Part shown: one piece after another, positions 31,873-43,102 of the stretch
How positions within the stretch are numbered: position 1 is the stretch's first letter
Layout: each line of letters opens with the position of its first letter
Source of the DNA: Plazaster borealis
Taxonomy: Eukaryota > Echinodermata > Asteroidea > Forcipulatida > Labidiasteridae
Reading direction: 5' to 3'
Assembly: GCA_021014325.1 (NCBI GenBank)
Contig: CM037461.1
Location: 10,383,501 to 10,447,500 of the forward strand
Length of the DNA stretch: 64,000 nucleotides
Position numbers and translations under genes: made by a program
The notes under the pieces: model-generated
What the model was told of the DNA's origin: nothing
Database searches by the model: none
Seen by the model: only the letters and a program-made list of their open reading frames with translations

Positions 31873-32309
31873 CAAAAAGAAACAAACAAAAAAGGAACAT
31901 GGTGAACTCAATATTTTTGTGCAGCTGATTTGTGCTAAAAACTACTAAATTATTCATTTATTTTTTAAAAACATAACATTAGCAATTTTACATCTGCACA
32001 CAGGTACCCCGCTTCTGTGTTGGGCTTAGTACTACACAGGTAGTTTTTAAATGGAAATGTGAACATTAACATTAAATGAGTAGCATCTTGATGTCAATTG
32101 ACTGCGAACATTCCCAACAAGAATGTTTAAAAAGTAAACTATTTTTACCAGAATTTTAGAAATAAGACTTATTTGAGCACCCAATAGGATGGCCTTGATG
32201 GCGTTAAACATAAAACATACATGTAAATGTGTGTATAAATTGTAATGCTTTCATGAAACAACTTACAATCATTTCAGATATCCCCTGCACTATTTCATGG
32301 CTATTGGGG
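31873..32309. other. 3' flank of the RING gene
   Basis: Non-coding. No AATAAA occurs close to the stop codon. I see no other feature. Confidence 0.4.
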
Positions 32310-32504
32310 ATGTTTTATTCGATGGCATGGTGTAGCCTGCCACCTCATATTATTCAGACAGTTGGTATTGACTTAGGGTGGTGCAAAAAAAAAGGAGGAA
32401 AGCCACTTTTGACAGAAATTTCCACCTAATTTTTTAGCATAATTTAAAAATGCAATTTAATAGTATTAAACATGGATCTTCAAACATAAGCAACTTCTTT
32501 TTGA

Positions 32505-32850
32505 AGTTCAACGGTTTTTTTTTCTTTTTCATGGTTTTCTTTAATATTATCAAAGCATAAGTTTAAGTGCATTGGGACAAGTTTTTGACCTTTCCATGTT
32601 CCGTGTGTTTTTAAGATTTGTTTGCATATACATGAACAGAATGAAATTTGTTTAATGTTCAATGGACAGTGACAGAGTTCGAGTGCATATCTGAAATCGA
32701 TAAACATAAAAATGCACGCCATATATATTTAATCAAAGGAGACATTTCCATGGAACATGGAAAGGTAAAATCTTGTCATAATATACTTTAACTTATGCTT
32801 TGACGGACGATATTAAAGAAACGCATAAACAAGAAAAAGAAGTAATAGTC
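32505..32850. mobile_element. Foldback element
   Basis: 'acctttccatgttcc' (near 32588) pairs with 'ggaacatggaaaggt' (near 32752). Further out 'atcaaagcataagttt' pairs with 'aacttatgctttgacgg', and 'ttctttaatat' with 'atattaaagaa'. The arms are about 95 bases with scattered mismatches. It is one of three insertions that separate the two halves of the local duplication. Confidence 0.65.
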
Positions 32851-33210
32851 ATTGTTTGAAGTGTAATTATGTTTTTTGTTTTAAAATCAAGCTCCGGAGC
32901 TCAGTTTAGCAGATGGAATAAAGCCGTCCGAATACAAACAGGTTTTCCACATAAAAATATCTCAGAGACACACAAAAAAATTGTTTGCAATAATTTTTTT
33001 TTCACTTATGTTTAAAGATCAATGTTTTAATACCATTAAATTAAAATTTTGTAATGTGCTCAGCAAAATTGTTGTCAAAAGTGGGTTTTTCTTCTTTTTG
33101 CATCACCCTGTATTTTGTTCTTCAAACTGTCAAAAGCTTTGATGGTTATGTTAAAAATACCGGAATTTTAACTCATTACAATTTGTGCGAATATAACATG
33201 ATTAAGAGAG

Positions 33211-33455
33211 AGTTAAAGGTACTTGGTAAAGAAACGACCCCCTTTGAATTAATGTAGTTATAGAGAAAGTGGTAATTTTTCACCCCAAAATTTGAATCCT
33301 GAAGCCTTTCTCAGGCATCTAAAAGCACACAATTCTATGCAACAAGGGTGTTTTTTCTTGCAACTTTTATGACCAATTGAGCCTAAATTTTCACAGGTTT
33401 GTTATTTTATGCGTATGTTGAGATACACCAAGTGAGGATACTGGTCCTAACAATA
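33211..33455. mobile_element. Degenerate copy of the TTAA MITE family
   Basis: The strings 'gcacacaatt', 'aagggtgttttttctt', 'aaattttcacaggtttgtta' and 'tatgttgagatacaccaagt' match the reverse complement of the intact element at 48267-48646. Both ends are eroded. The left flank 'agttaaagg' is compatible with insertion at TTAA, and the paralogous site at about 34365 lacks it. Confidence 0.8.
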
Positions 33456-33565
33456 ACCAAAATGAAGAGTTTACTTTTGTACTTTTGTACTGCATGTCCT
33501 AGTTCTGTGTTAAATTTTAAAGTTGTATTTTTTCTACTTAAGAGAAAATTTTAGTGTGTTCAGAG

Positions 33566-33916
33566 CAGGCCCATAACCAGGAATTATTTTGTTGGGGGCG
33601 ATTTTTATTTGATTTATTTATTTATTTATTTATTTTGTGTTTTTTTTTGTGTTTTTTGTGTGTTTTTTTGGTGTTTGTTTGTTTTTTTTGGGTTTTTTTT
33701 TTTTGGGGGGGGGGCATTTTGTTCGGGGGGGCGATTATAAAAAACAATGTACATTGGTGCGTTAATTGGAAATTTTTGGAAAAAATGAAGGCCCAATTTA
33801 AGCCATTTTTATGTTGGCGATTTTGTATTTAAAAGGGGTTTTTTGTTGATTTTATTTTATTTATTTTGTTATGGGGCGCCCGCTCCCCCCCCCCCCCCAC
33901 AAAGGTTACGGGCCTG
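33566..33916. mobile_element. hAT-type MITE with 8-bp target duplication
   Basis: Terminal repeats CAGGCCCATAACC and GGTTACGGGCCTG (one mismatch) bound 351 bases of A/T- and G/T-rich low-complexity sequence. GTTCAGAG flanks it on both sides (33558-33565 and 33917-33924). Eight-base duplications and CAG...CTG ends fit the hAT superfamily. The related site at about 34480 has the target without the insert. Confidence 0.9.
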
Positions 33917-34470
33917 GTTCAGAGTTTTATTACAGAAGAATAGATTTTTAAAGAAAAATAAAGGTACCGTATATTTATTATTCACAGTTCATATTTTGCC
34001 ACTTGAGAATATTACTTAGTTTTATACAACTGCCGAATTAGTGTTCAGATCAGTAAAAATGTTGAAGAAAAAAGAAACTCAATGACAACTCTGGGCAAAT
34101 ATATAATCACTGTGCAATGTGCATGATTTAGTTGATTTATTTGACTTAGTTCATTTCATTTCATTTATTAGTTTATTTATTTATTTTATTTGTTTGAAAG
34201 GCCTTGTAGTGGACTGCCACCTCATTATTTAGACAATAATTTGGTATTGACATTATTGACAAGTTGTTCTTTAATTTTGTTCTTAACAAGTCTCGATGGT
34301 TATGTTAAAGTACTGGAATTTTAAATCATTGCCATTCATGTAAATGAAACATAATTAAGAGAGGCTTAATTGGTAAATGAGTTTACTTTTTTACTTTTTT
34401 TACTGCATGTCCTAGTTCTGTTTTAAATTTTAAAGTTGTATTTTTCGAATTACGATAAAGGTGATTAAGT

Positions 34471-34668
34471 TTTCAGAGCTGTAATTTACGAATTATTTTT
34501 GTGAAGAAAAATAAAGATATAATTATATTTCATAGTTAATAATTTTGTTGTCAAGTGAGAATATTGTTTGCAGAGCTGTAATTTACGAATTATTTTCGTG
34601 AAGAAAAATAAAGATATAATTATATTTCATAGTTAATAATTATGTTGTCAAGTGAGAATATTGTTTGA
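34471..34668 (+). repeat. ~97-bp tandem duplication
   Basis: 'cagagctgtaatttacgaat' and the following ~80 bases are repeated almost exactly, starting at 34474 and again at 34571, with two or three substitutions. A diverged third relative sits at 33921-34020, after the hAT-type MITE. Confidence 0.85.
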
Positions 34669-35738
34669 AGTACCACGAATCCCTTAACTACTCACAATGT
34701 ATGGGGATTCCCCCACGGGGCGCTGTTTGTCAATTAATTGTTATGCGTATTTTTGACGTGTTTGTTACCATGGTTTATAAAAATTACATGTAAGCCATAA
34801 AAATTGTTGCCAATATTATTTTTATGCTTTACTTACCAGTAACTTAAAGTAATGTTTTGTGCTTTTTAAATATTGTTTGTAAACAATGAACATACCATCA
34901 ACATTTATCGAACATGGTATACAAACCATGAACATTTTAAGCATTATAAAATATGGTTTATAAATCGAAGCATCTTAAAACATTAATTCCGCGGTGCACA
35001 GGTCTCTTATTCAGATATCTAGTGTATTCAACAAAATAATGGCTGGCGTTCTGTAAGCCAGTCTCATCTATACTATATTATGCGAAGTCAGCTTAATTTC
35101 CAGTTGGACCATGCTGGCAATGGAGTGCGTAAGATCATTCCACACCCTTAGTTTCATAAAGTTCACCTTTAATGTCATTAAAATCTAAGTTTTCCCGTTG
35201 CACAAGTATCTGAAGTTTTACTCCTCCGAGCTGTGTATCGTTGAGAAATTTTAAATCTTCACTTGAATCTTGGTCTGGCTTATTAACAGCAAATAAGCAT
35301 TACTGAGTTCATGGTCAATTGACCATATTTTTTACAGCATGAGGGCGCTTTCATCAGGGAATGTCTTGCAGCACATTAATACAGTTTCATCTTATTTTAA
35401 TTGCCTGTATGTATAGTTTTCTTGCATCAATGATGAAATACATAAACATAATAATAACACTGAACAAAAAGGCCCAGAAACTTTGTTTACCGGAACTTGT
35501 TTTGCATCACCTGAATTTGGTTCACACATACGCCCCCACACGGTCAAAAATACGGGAATTGGAGTGTTCACTATATAATTATGTTTTGGGCGACATCATT
35601 CCATGTGCTTGACCATCCAATGTAATGAACAAGAACTTGTCTCTCATCCTCATAGATAGTCTCTCTCCAATATGTCAAATTGCCAATTGCCCAAATACAT
35701 CCACTTTGAGGTACCAGGTTCTCCCTTAATCTAACTAG
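34669..35738. other. No gene seen
   Basis: Non-coding, A+T-rich, with no convincing exon or repeat border. Confidence 0.45.
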
Positions 35739-36574
35739 CCGGTGTCAGATGCAATTGTGTCCGCCATGCAATACTGTCCGCTCCGGACACTTTTGCATAT
35801 GCAATCGTGTCCGGGGCTATGCAAAACCGTCCGGCGGACATGTACATGTGTGCGAGTGAGCGAGCGTGGGCTGACGGAAGGGCATTTGTGGGGTCCTGAC
35901 AACAATAGAACAAAGGACACCACAAGGTCATTTAAATAGGAACAATGGCTGCCCTCCACACGCGGTTTTGTCCGGGCGCTGCGCCCGTCCAAAATTCTCA
36001 AAATACCAAATGCACCCGGACAAAAAATGTAGCGCCCGGACTCAGATGTTTAGGAGAGTGACAGTCGTGCGCCCGGACAAAAAATATCTAAAAATACTTA
36101 CGACGAACACAAACCACCATTTCAATGCGCTAGTAGATCGATCTTTTTGTATTAATAGTGTGCAGCGACTGGTACCCAGAAGTAAGCTATTTCGTAATGG
36201 CATTTCGCGTGCATTTTTCTCTGTGTCGCAGGGCATCCTGACTACATTTTTAGTCGATGAACGGAACCTTGTATCCAAGACTCAATAATTGAGTCGACCC
36301 CACGCTATCATGAGAGATATTACTATTGTACATTGTCCATCAGGGGCCCGAGGTTGACAATTATCAGGGCGTTTAATTTACTGCAAGGACGGTTTTGCAC
36401 GGGGGCGGACACGATTGCATATGCAAATGTGTCCGGGCGGACACAATTGCATTATGCAGCAGCGTCCGGGCGGACACGATTGCATATGCAAAACCGTCCG
36501 GCGGACATCATTGCATACGCAATAATGTCCGCCGGATAGTATTGCATAGAGGACATAATTGCATGCGACACCGG
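35739..36574. mobile_element. 836-bp foldback/TIR element with repeated TTGCATATGCAA
   Basis: Left end CCGGTGTCAGATGCAATTGT and right end (reverse complement) CCGGTGTCGCATGCAATTAT are alike at 17 of 20 positions. Subterminal zones on both sides carry palindromic TTGCATATGCAA (35793, 36415, 36480) set beside GTCCGGGCGGACA-type boxes. The core has a repeated 'gcgcccggacaaaaaatat' word. No transposase is encoded. Subterminal clusters like this usually serve as transposase binding sites in non-autonomous DNA elements. Confidence 0.75.
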
Positions 36575-36769
36575 TGATAATCTGGTTTTGGGTTTTTCTG
36601 TAATTCCATCAAACAAAAACAAAACCCTATAAACACAACAATGAGATGAACTTATCTCATCAAGATGCAAAATTAAAAGATTGTTCATTGTGCGTGTTTC
36701 CACCGTTAGTACTAGTTAGGCTAGGTTCATGTGTAAGTGTGTACTTTAACCGTCCGAAACACCTACATG

Positions 36770-36800
36770 CAGGGGCGGCGCCAGGGTATTTGTATGGGGG
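36770..36800 (+). mobile_element. Possible TIR end of a hAT-like element
   Basis: CAGGGGCGGCGCCAGGGTAT at 36770 resembles, in reverse complement, the 'gtgacgccgcccctg' at 39196-39210. If paired they would bound about 2.4 kb, but the flanking 8-mers do not match. They may be ends of two different insertions. Confidence 0.3.
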
Positions 36801-36829
36801 GGAACAAACTTTGAGTCTGAGCACTTAGG

Positions 36830-38160
36830 GCCTGGGGTCCAGGGCCGGGGCGGCGTCCAGGGGCCCGCCAAAGGGCCTCTGGTGGGGTCCAGGGGCGAAG
36901 GCCCTGGCGCTGGCTCAGGGGCCGAGCCCCGTGAAGCTTTTGGGTTTAAGCATATCTCAATCTGTCTAGAAAAGCTCTCCTTGCTATAAATATTTACCTA
37001 TAAATATTGTACATAACTTTGTTACAAAACTTGGTTCAGTTCCCGGAAGCTGTTGGATTTTGGCATAAAGACCATGGAGGACCTCCATCTATATTAAATA
37101 TGCCGAAATTATGCAATTTTAATATCATAATGTAAACTTTCAAAGAACTCTTCAAACTAAAAAATATACTTTGAACTACATAGTCTGCGCTAGGCACTTG
37201 AGACACCGTCAGTAACACATCGTCATCAGTGGGCATATGTAGCTTTATGTGCATAGTAAGTAGTCTCGTGTCCATAGTGTTCAGTGCTAAAACCGGCCTG
37301 GATCCAGGAATGCACAACTGCATGCAGTAACATCGATTATACATAGATCCTTCTATGACCGGAAAGGATGGCGGTCCAAGTAACACGTGACCGTGCGTCA
37401 CACCCCTTTGCCGTATATGTGGGGCATTTCTACCAGAAGAACCGTGCGAGCGAAGCGCAAAGCCTTCAGCGTGGGGTCCGGGGCCCGCTTTAGGGACCCG
37501 GGATTTTTTTTATTTATTATTAGGTGCTCTCTGGTGCAATCTAGGACACTTTAGAGGCGTTTTACACAGTGTTATTACCCAGTTAAACTTTGCTTTATTT
37601 GCCTTTTAACAAAAAATATGTTTTTGTAAAAATAAAAAAAAATTGGGGGGGGGGGGGGGAACCGTTCGGCTACAAGGGGCCACACGACACACGTTTGAAT
37701 AGGAACAGCATTCTATCCAGGATGCAATTGCTAGAACGAGCAAATGCGAAGGGGTGGGGTCCGTGGCCCGCTGTAGGGCCCTGTGAAATTTTTAACATCA
37801 GATGCTCTCTGGTGCAATCTAGGACATTTCACAGGCAATTAACACATTATTTATACCCATTTTTATATAAGATGTGCTTTATTTGCCTTTTATAATTTAT
37901 TGTTTTGCTATTTTTAGGGAGTAGCTAATATTAAGGGGACACATGCTTGTCGTTTATATAGAAAGAGCAATCTAGCTAGGATGTAATTGCATTTGCATGT
38001 TTGATAGCGCAAGGCATTTTACTTTAGGAGAAGAATGAGCGAACGCAAAGCCTTTACGGAGTGGGGTTCGGCCCGCTTATTCTATAGGGCCCTAGTGAAA
38101 ACAAATTACCATTTAGTTTCTCTCTGGTGCACTAGGATATTTCAGAGGCGTTTTACTCAT
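36830..38160 (+). repeat. Three to four diverged ~290-bp direct repeats
   Basis: The phrases 'gtggggtccg(t/g)ggcccgct', 'gctctctggtgcaatctagg' and 'aggcgttttac' recur together near 37465-37565, 37750-37835 and 38055-38155. A partial copy near 36840-36930 carries only the 'ggggtccaggggc' part. Similarity is moderate, so the duplication is old. They carry no shared reading frame. Confidence 0.75.
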
Positions 38161-41100
38161 TAGTTTTTGCCCAGACTGTTGAGAATTTGCTCCTTGCCAT
38201 TTTATGTTTTAGTTTGTTTGTTTTCCTTGCAAAAATGAGGAGGAGTGCTTGCCCGTAGGCCCCTTCCTTCAACCCACCTTGTTTATTAAAACAAATACCT
38301 AATGCAGAAAGAAGTCTATGGTGAATCGCCCTCTGCCAACTTAGAGACGTTGTGCATTTTTTCATTTTTATTCCATGTTCTAAGAACATCAGTCCGAGTG
38401 ATATGATAATTAAAATGATACAGTTAATAGTAAAATTGCTCACACAAGACGAGATATCACATTTTTCTTTGACACGACATTGTTCAAAGCATTACTTTTG
38501 ACGTTGAGCCCATCTCAAAATTACAGTCTCTTCATCAAATATTGTCCCACAGTTTTTAGATACGCACGTGGAAACATGTAGCAAATAATGTATCAACATT
38601 TTTCAAAAATGGTAAGTATAATCTGGTCAACAGTTTTCCGGTTTTCCGGGGTGAAAATATCTATTGAATATCTTTGGTTTGGTGGAACAGGCTTCGCGGT
38701 AGTCATAACAAATGCACATCTGCCAGCAATTGTTATTTTGTAATACGTAATGTTGCTTTACCCTACTCTCGCTCCCCCACCCCCTTTCCCCTCTCTCTCT
38801 TCAGGGGTCAAATTTACCCGGGGGCACGTGCCCCTGCACCCCCCCCCCCCCCGATCCGCTTATAGTATGTTAGTAACAACAGGCCAGTCTGGTGTAATCA
38901 TTGGTACTCAACACTTGAACTCTTTACTTTCCACGTGGGGATTGAAAATCGAAATGTGACAAAAGGGGAGACTCTTGCAACCGGGATCACTATACTTATT
39001 TGATGGCCATTTATTTTATTTTATTGTTAGGCTATATAGTAGCTTGATTCCCTCAATTCTTTCCCCCTTCTCCCTTTCTTTAGTCCCTCTTCTTTTTCAT
39101 TTGTTTTTCTTTCTTTCTATCTATCGTTCCTTTCTTTTCATTTCCCCTTGTTATTGGTTTTTCTTCAAATGATGATGGGGGGGCGACCACCCCCTGTGAC
39201 GCCGCCCCTGCTTATTAAGTAAATAAATAAATGAATAATACTTCGAAAAATCATTCATGACTTACTTGTTTCGAGGGAACAGGTCAGCTCGTACACTGGA
39301 TAACTTACCCGAGTCAACTAGTCGTACCCAATCGTACAGCCTCACTGTATAAAAGTCATATACCAATTTTGAAACGATTACCAAAAACTTTACCACATAC
39401 ATCAAGTAAAAGTGTATTTTGAACTGTTTTAAGCCTGCCGCTAGAGGGCGCTTTTGTTTTTGACGATGTCACCGGTACTATATTTTTATACCGAACCCTT
39501 GCCGGACACTAACATCGTAAAAGCAACTCCAAAAAAAATTACCATTTTTATAATTACAAAGCACTTCTAGTTTCGAAACACCACAGGGCATCTAGAATCA
39601 ACAATTTTTAGGGGTCCTTAAGCGGGCGTCGGACGGATCCCGTCGCATTTCTCATTTATTATGTGGACAAAAATGGTGATAAATCCTGTACATGGCCCTG
39701 ACGAGACGGGACTAACAATGATTTGGAGCTTCCTGCGGACTTGTTTGCCTCTCAGTAAAAAACTTCATCCATTAGATTATCATTCTCAAAATGAATGTAA
39801 CGGTAGGTCATCTGCATTGATACTTTAGGAATACTAAAAATGTTCAGTATAAACCCTCAAAGTTTGCGCCCCCTTCTGAAAAACCTGGATCCCCCCTGAG
39901 TAAATGCAAATGTCAATGTTCATGCGACGATAGGGAGCAAAACCTTTACCTTTAACCCTCCACTTACCAGCCAGAAAGTGGTACAAAATGAATGCCTTCC
40001 ACCCGTTATAGGCTTCGGCAGTTTGCACATGATGACCACCTCGTTGAAGTCATATGTATAATGGCTCGCTTTTAATTATCCAAAAAATTACGGACCGTTT
40101 TTTTTATCAGGAATTGTCCTTATAGCCAACGAATCATCTAATTGTGGTAATTTTGAGGTGCCTGTGGGTATATTTACAAACAGAATGGGCATGGTTGGGA
40201 TTACACAATGCATGCCATTGAGTTGTATAAATTAGAACCTGTATTGGGCCTAAGTGAAGAAAGGACCGTCACAGTTTAATTATGAACAATGTTGCTTTCA
40301 AACAACATTTAACTGAAAACTTTATTTAGTCAATCATGGTGAAAAAATCGTCAAACAGAGCGAAAATTATTTGAAAAGCAAATAATTAGTCAATTTGTGA
40401 TTTTGTTTATGTGCATGCGAAAGACTAATCTACTACATGAGCATGACAAAATGTATGTCGTTATGTGACTAAGACATGACCAATTATTTTTTACACGACC
40501 AACCAAGAGACCAACCTTTTCAGCGCAGGCCGCCAAATTGCGCGACCATTTTGAAAAACAATGAAAAATAAAATCAGTGTAAACTAAACAAACAATTTCT
40601 GTAATTTCTGGTTCACATGATTTGTTATGGCAATTAAGTTTTAACTTTTGGCTTCTCAACCAATCAAAGAACGTTTTATATGATAGTAACTGTACAGGCC
40701 TGGCAGTAGATCAGCCAATCAATGTGCTTTCAAACATGTTCGACATTGTGTGTATACAGTTTCTGAATGTTGCCCGTTTGTCTGCATGTGAAGTGTTTTC
40801 TCGGAAACAGTACTTTGATACATCATGGTAAAACTGTCAATTTCCGTATTTTTAGCTTTAAGAAAACAACATGAAATTGTTTGCGGAATAAAACATGAAA
40901 ACGGTTATATAATAAAAATTAACATGCAAAAAGACGCGCAATAGCTTCTGTGGCACACATCACCACTATTACTTAATAATTTTTAATTTTAATTTAGAAA
41001 ATATATTTAGTCTTATTATTAGTTACCCTCGGGAAAGAATATTATCTTTTTTTTATTTTTCATTCGGCATTTTTTGCATGCAATTAATATATAAATTTTC

Positions 41101-42172
41101 CAATAGCAGTCTGGGTACTCCACTACAGGAGGGTTATACCTCCTCTGGATGTTACCCCCATTTGTACCTTAATTAATTTCTTTTTCATTAATGTTATAAC
41201 TGTTGTTGTTTAATAGTTTGTTTGTTTTTTTCAAGTTGTGCAAATGGAAATAAATCAAACAAACAAACAAACAAACAAACAAACTAATACCTTTCTTCAG
41301 AAGTCAAATAATTTTAATTGGAACTTTCATTCTTTATTGTGTCATAAACAAGTACGATGTGTTACGGTAACCTTTGTTTCTGTTTTTGTGGTGTTTCGCA
41401 GAAGCTCCATAAATTCAAATCGATCAAGGTAACATGAATCCACAGTTATATTGGATTGTGTTCAGTTTGATAACTGTTGAAACTATTGAAACATATCATA
41501 GACCCAGAAACTGGGGCGTAGTGTACTCCTCTTTTTGAAATTTTGACTTAGGCACAAGTTAAAGCATGAAATCACTAACAAACTTGAAGTACAGACAAAT
41601 CTTGCTTAGCAGAAACAGGTAGTCAGCCAAAAGTTTATGAAGTTTACATTGTTGCGACTGGTGCCCCACTAATTTTTTGCTTAAAACCTTCCGAGCAGCC
41701 ACTGGGCCCAGGCGGGACGACCAGCTTCATACTTTTTTTAATAGTACAAAATTTGTGGATCAATTCCGGAGTTTGTTTTTAAAACTACCTTTAAACACCC
41801 CTCTTTCATACTGTGATGTCTGGGTGAGTGAACTCAGAGGTTGACAAATAGTGTGGGAAAGCTGGGTCCCATTATAACGTACACACGAAAATCCCATTGT
41901 GTGCACAAAAACTTAATCCTTTCGAAATGTAGTATGTTTTGAAAATTAGAAGTGAACCAATGTGTCAATTTCCAGAATGCTTCAATCTTTAGTGTTTTGG
42001 TCCAGGGAACATCTATTCATCTGTTCAGACCATTAGAACAAGAATTGTGCCCCCAAACACAGTTTGTACCCGTGCCTCTCGTGCGCTCCCCGGGATCCAG
42101 CATGTACAAAATGTTCCCGTGGCTGCTCGGCTAAGCGGTATTTTCTGCTTATTGAACAGCTTTGTGAAATTG
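38161..42172. other. Four kilobases with no convincing gene
   Basis: Contains homopolymer C and G runs (38840-38853, 39176-39183) and an (AAAC)n microsatellite at about 41262-41284. Otherwise it is A+T-rich unique-looking sequence. Short frames such as 40390-40659 (minus) have no motif and no splice support. Confidence 0.5.
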
Positions 42173-42855
42173 GACCTTGGTCAGTCGTACTACGGCGCCA
42201 CAGCGCAGGAACTTTAAAAAAAAAGGCCCTATAGTTCGGCGGTTTTCCGCACCTACGCTTCAAAAAATGCCCAAATGACGAAAAAGACATGAACGTTGCT
42301 AAAAGATAAGATACAAAATCACCTACAGGTTTCTCAATATGTCAAAGATAAAATACCAGGCATTTAATTGTATTCACAAGCATTTTCTGTGCTTTGATGT
42401 TTTAGGACCAAAAGTTATGCAAATACTTATAACTATACAAAAAGTATTGGTTATTTATACTTCTGAGGTCAAACAGGACACTGCGCCTCTCTGATGCAGC
42501 GGGATGCGCATCTCATTGAGCGATTTCTACGGATTTGCACAAACTTCAGATTGTGCAAACTAATCTGTGCACTCAACATTCAGATCCCATAATGCATCAC
42601 AAAGGCACAGAGTCCTGTTCTGAAAAACACGGTTGCACCATTGCATGATTTTGGTCCTAAACACATAGATTTGGACTTGCACAAAAAATGACCATGAGTA
42701 CAATTAAATGCATCTATTCTGTAAAATGTTGAAAAACCAGTACATACTTTATTTTCCAGCTATTGTGTCATGTAATTTTGGTCATTTGGGCAATTTTGGA
42801 AGGCGATACGCGGAAAACTTCGCTGAAACTAAGTCTAAGTACGACCGTCCAAGTC
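42173..42855. mobile_element. Long degenerate foldback element
   Basis: The outer ends 'gaccttggtcagtcgtact' and 'agtacgaccgtccaagtc' pair with mismatches. Inside, 'cggttttccgc...aatgcccaaatgac' (42229-42278) pairs with 'gtcatttgggcaatttt...cgcggaaaac' (42778-42822), and 'tttaggaccaaaagttatgcaa' pairs with 'ttgcatgattttggtcctaaa'. The whole 680 bases could fold into one imperfect hairpin. It has no coding capacity. Confidence 0.6.
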
Positions 42856-43102
42856 AAAATTTCAAAAGAGGAGTAGGGGCCTACAGCACCCCAGTTATTG
42901 GGTATAATCATCATATGAATTTTACAATAACAATTACAGAAACTAATAATAAGGCATCACAATTATTATCTTGCGGATAAACCACTACATTTCAAAGTAA
43001 CTCTCTACCACCGATAGTATGCGACGGCACTCTGTACAACTTTTGTATTTTTGAGCTCTTTTAAGCACATTGGTTAATCAATGTCTTTGTCATACAAAGC
43101 TT

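Larger units (their letters stand above)
32310..34470 (+). repeat. Old segmental duplication with insertions in one copy
   Basis: Copy 1 pieces at 32310-32365, about 33070-33210 and 33465-33565 match copy 2 at about 34195-34470 in the same order ('ctgccacctcat', 'gatggttatgttaaa', 'tactgcatgtcctagttctg', 'aaattttaaagttgtatttt'). Copy 1 contains three inserted elements (32505-32850, 33211-33455, 33566-33916) that copy 2 lacks, so copy 2 shows the empty sites. Confidence 0.8.

Noticed and set aside
33554..33832. 92-codon frame with long Phe/Val/Leu runs
   Set aside because: Translation of T- and GT-rich low-complexity DNA inside the hAT-type MITE.
37036..37401. 121-codon minus-strand frame
   Set aside because: No motif, no splice-supported neighbours, and it sits among non-coding repeats; kept out as unproven.
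36770..39210. Single 2.4-kb hAT element bounded by CAGGGGCGGCG ends
   Set aside because: Flanking 8-mers differ and the terminal match is short; more likely two separate ends.
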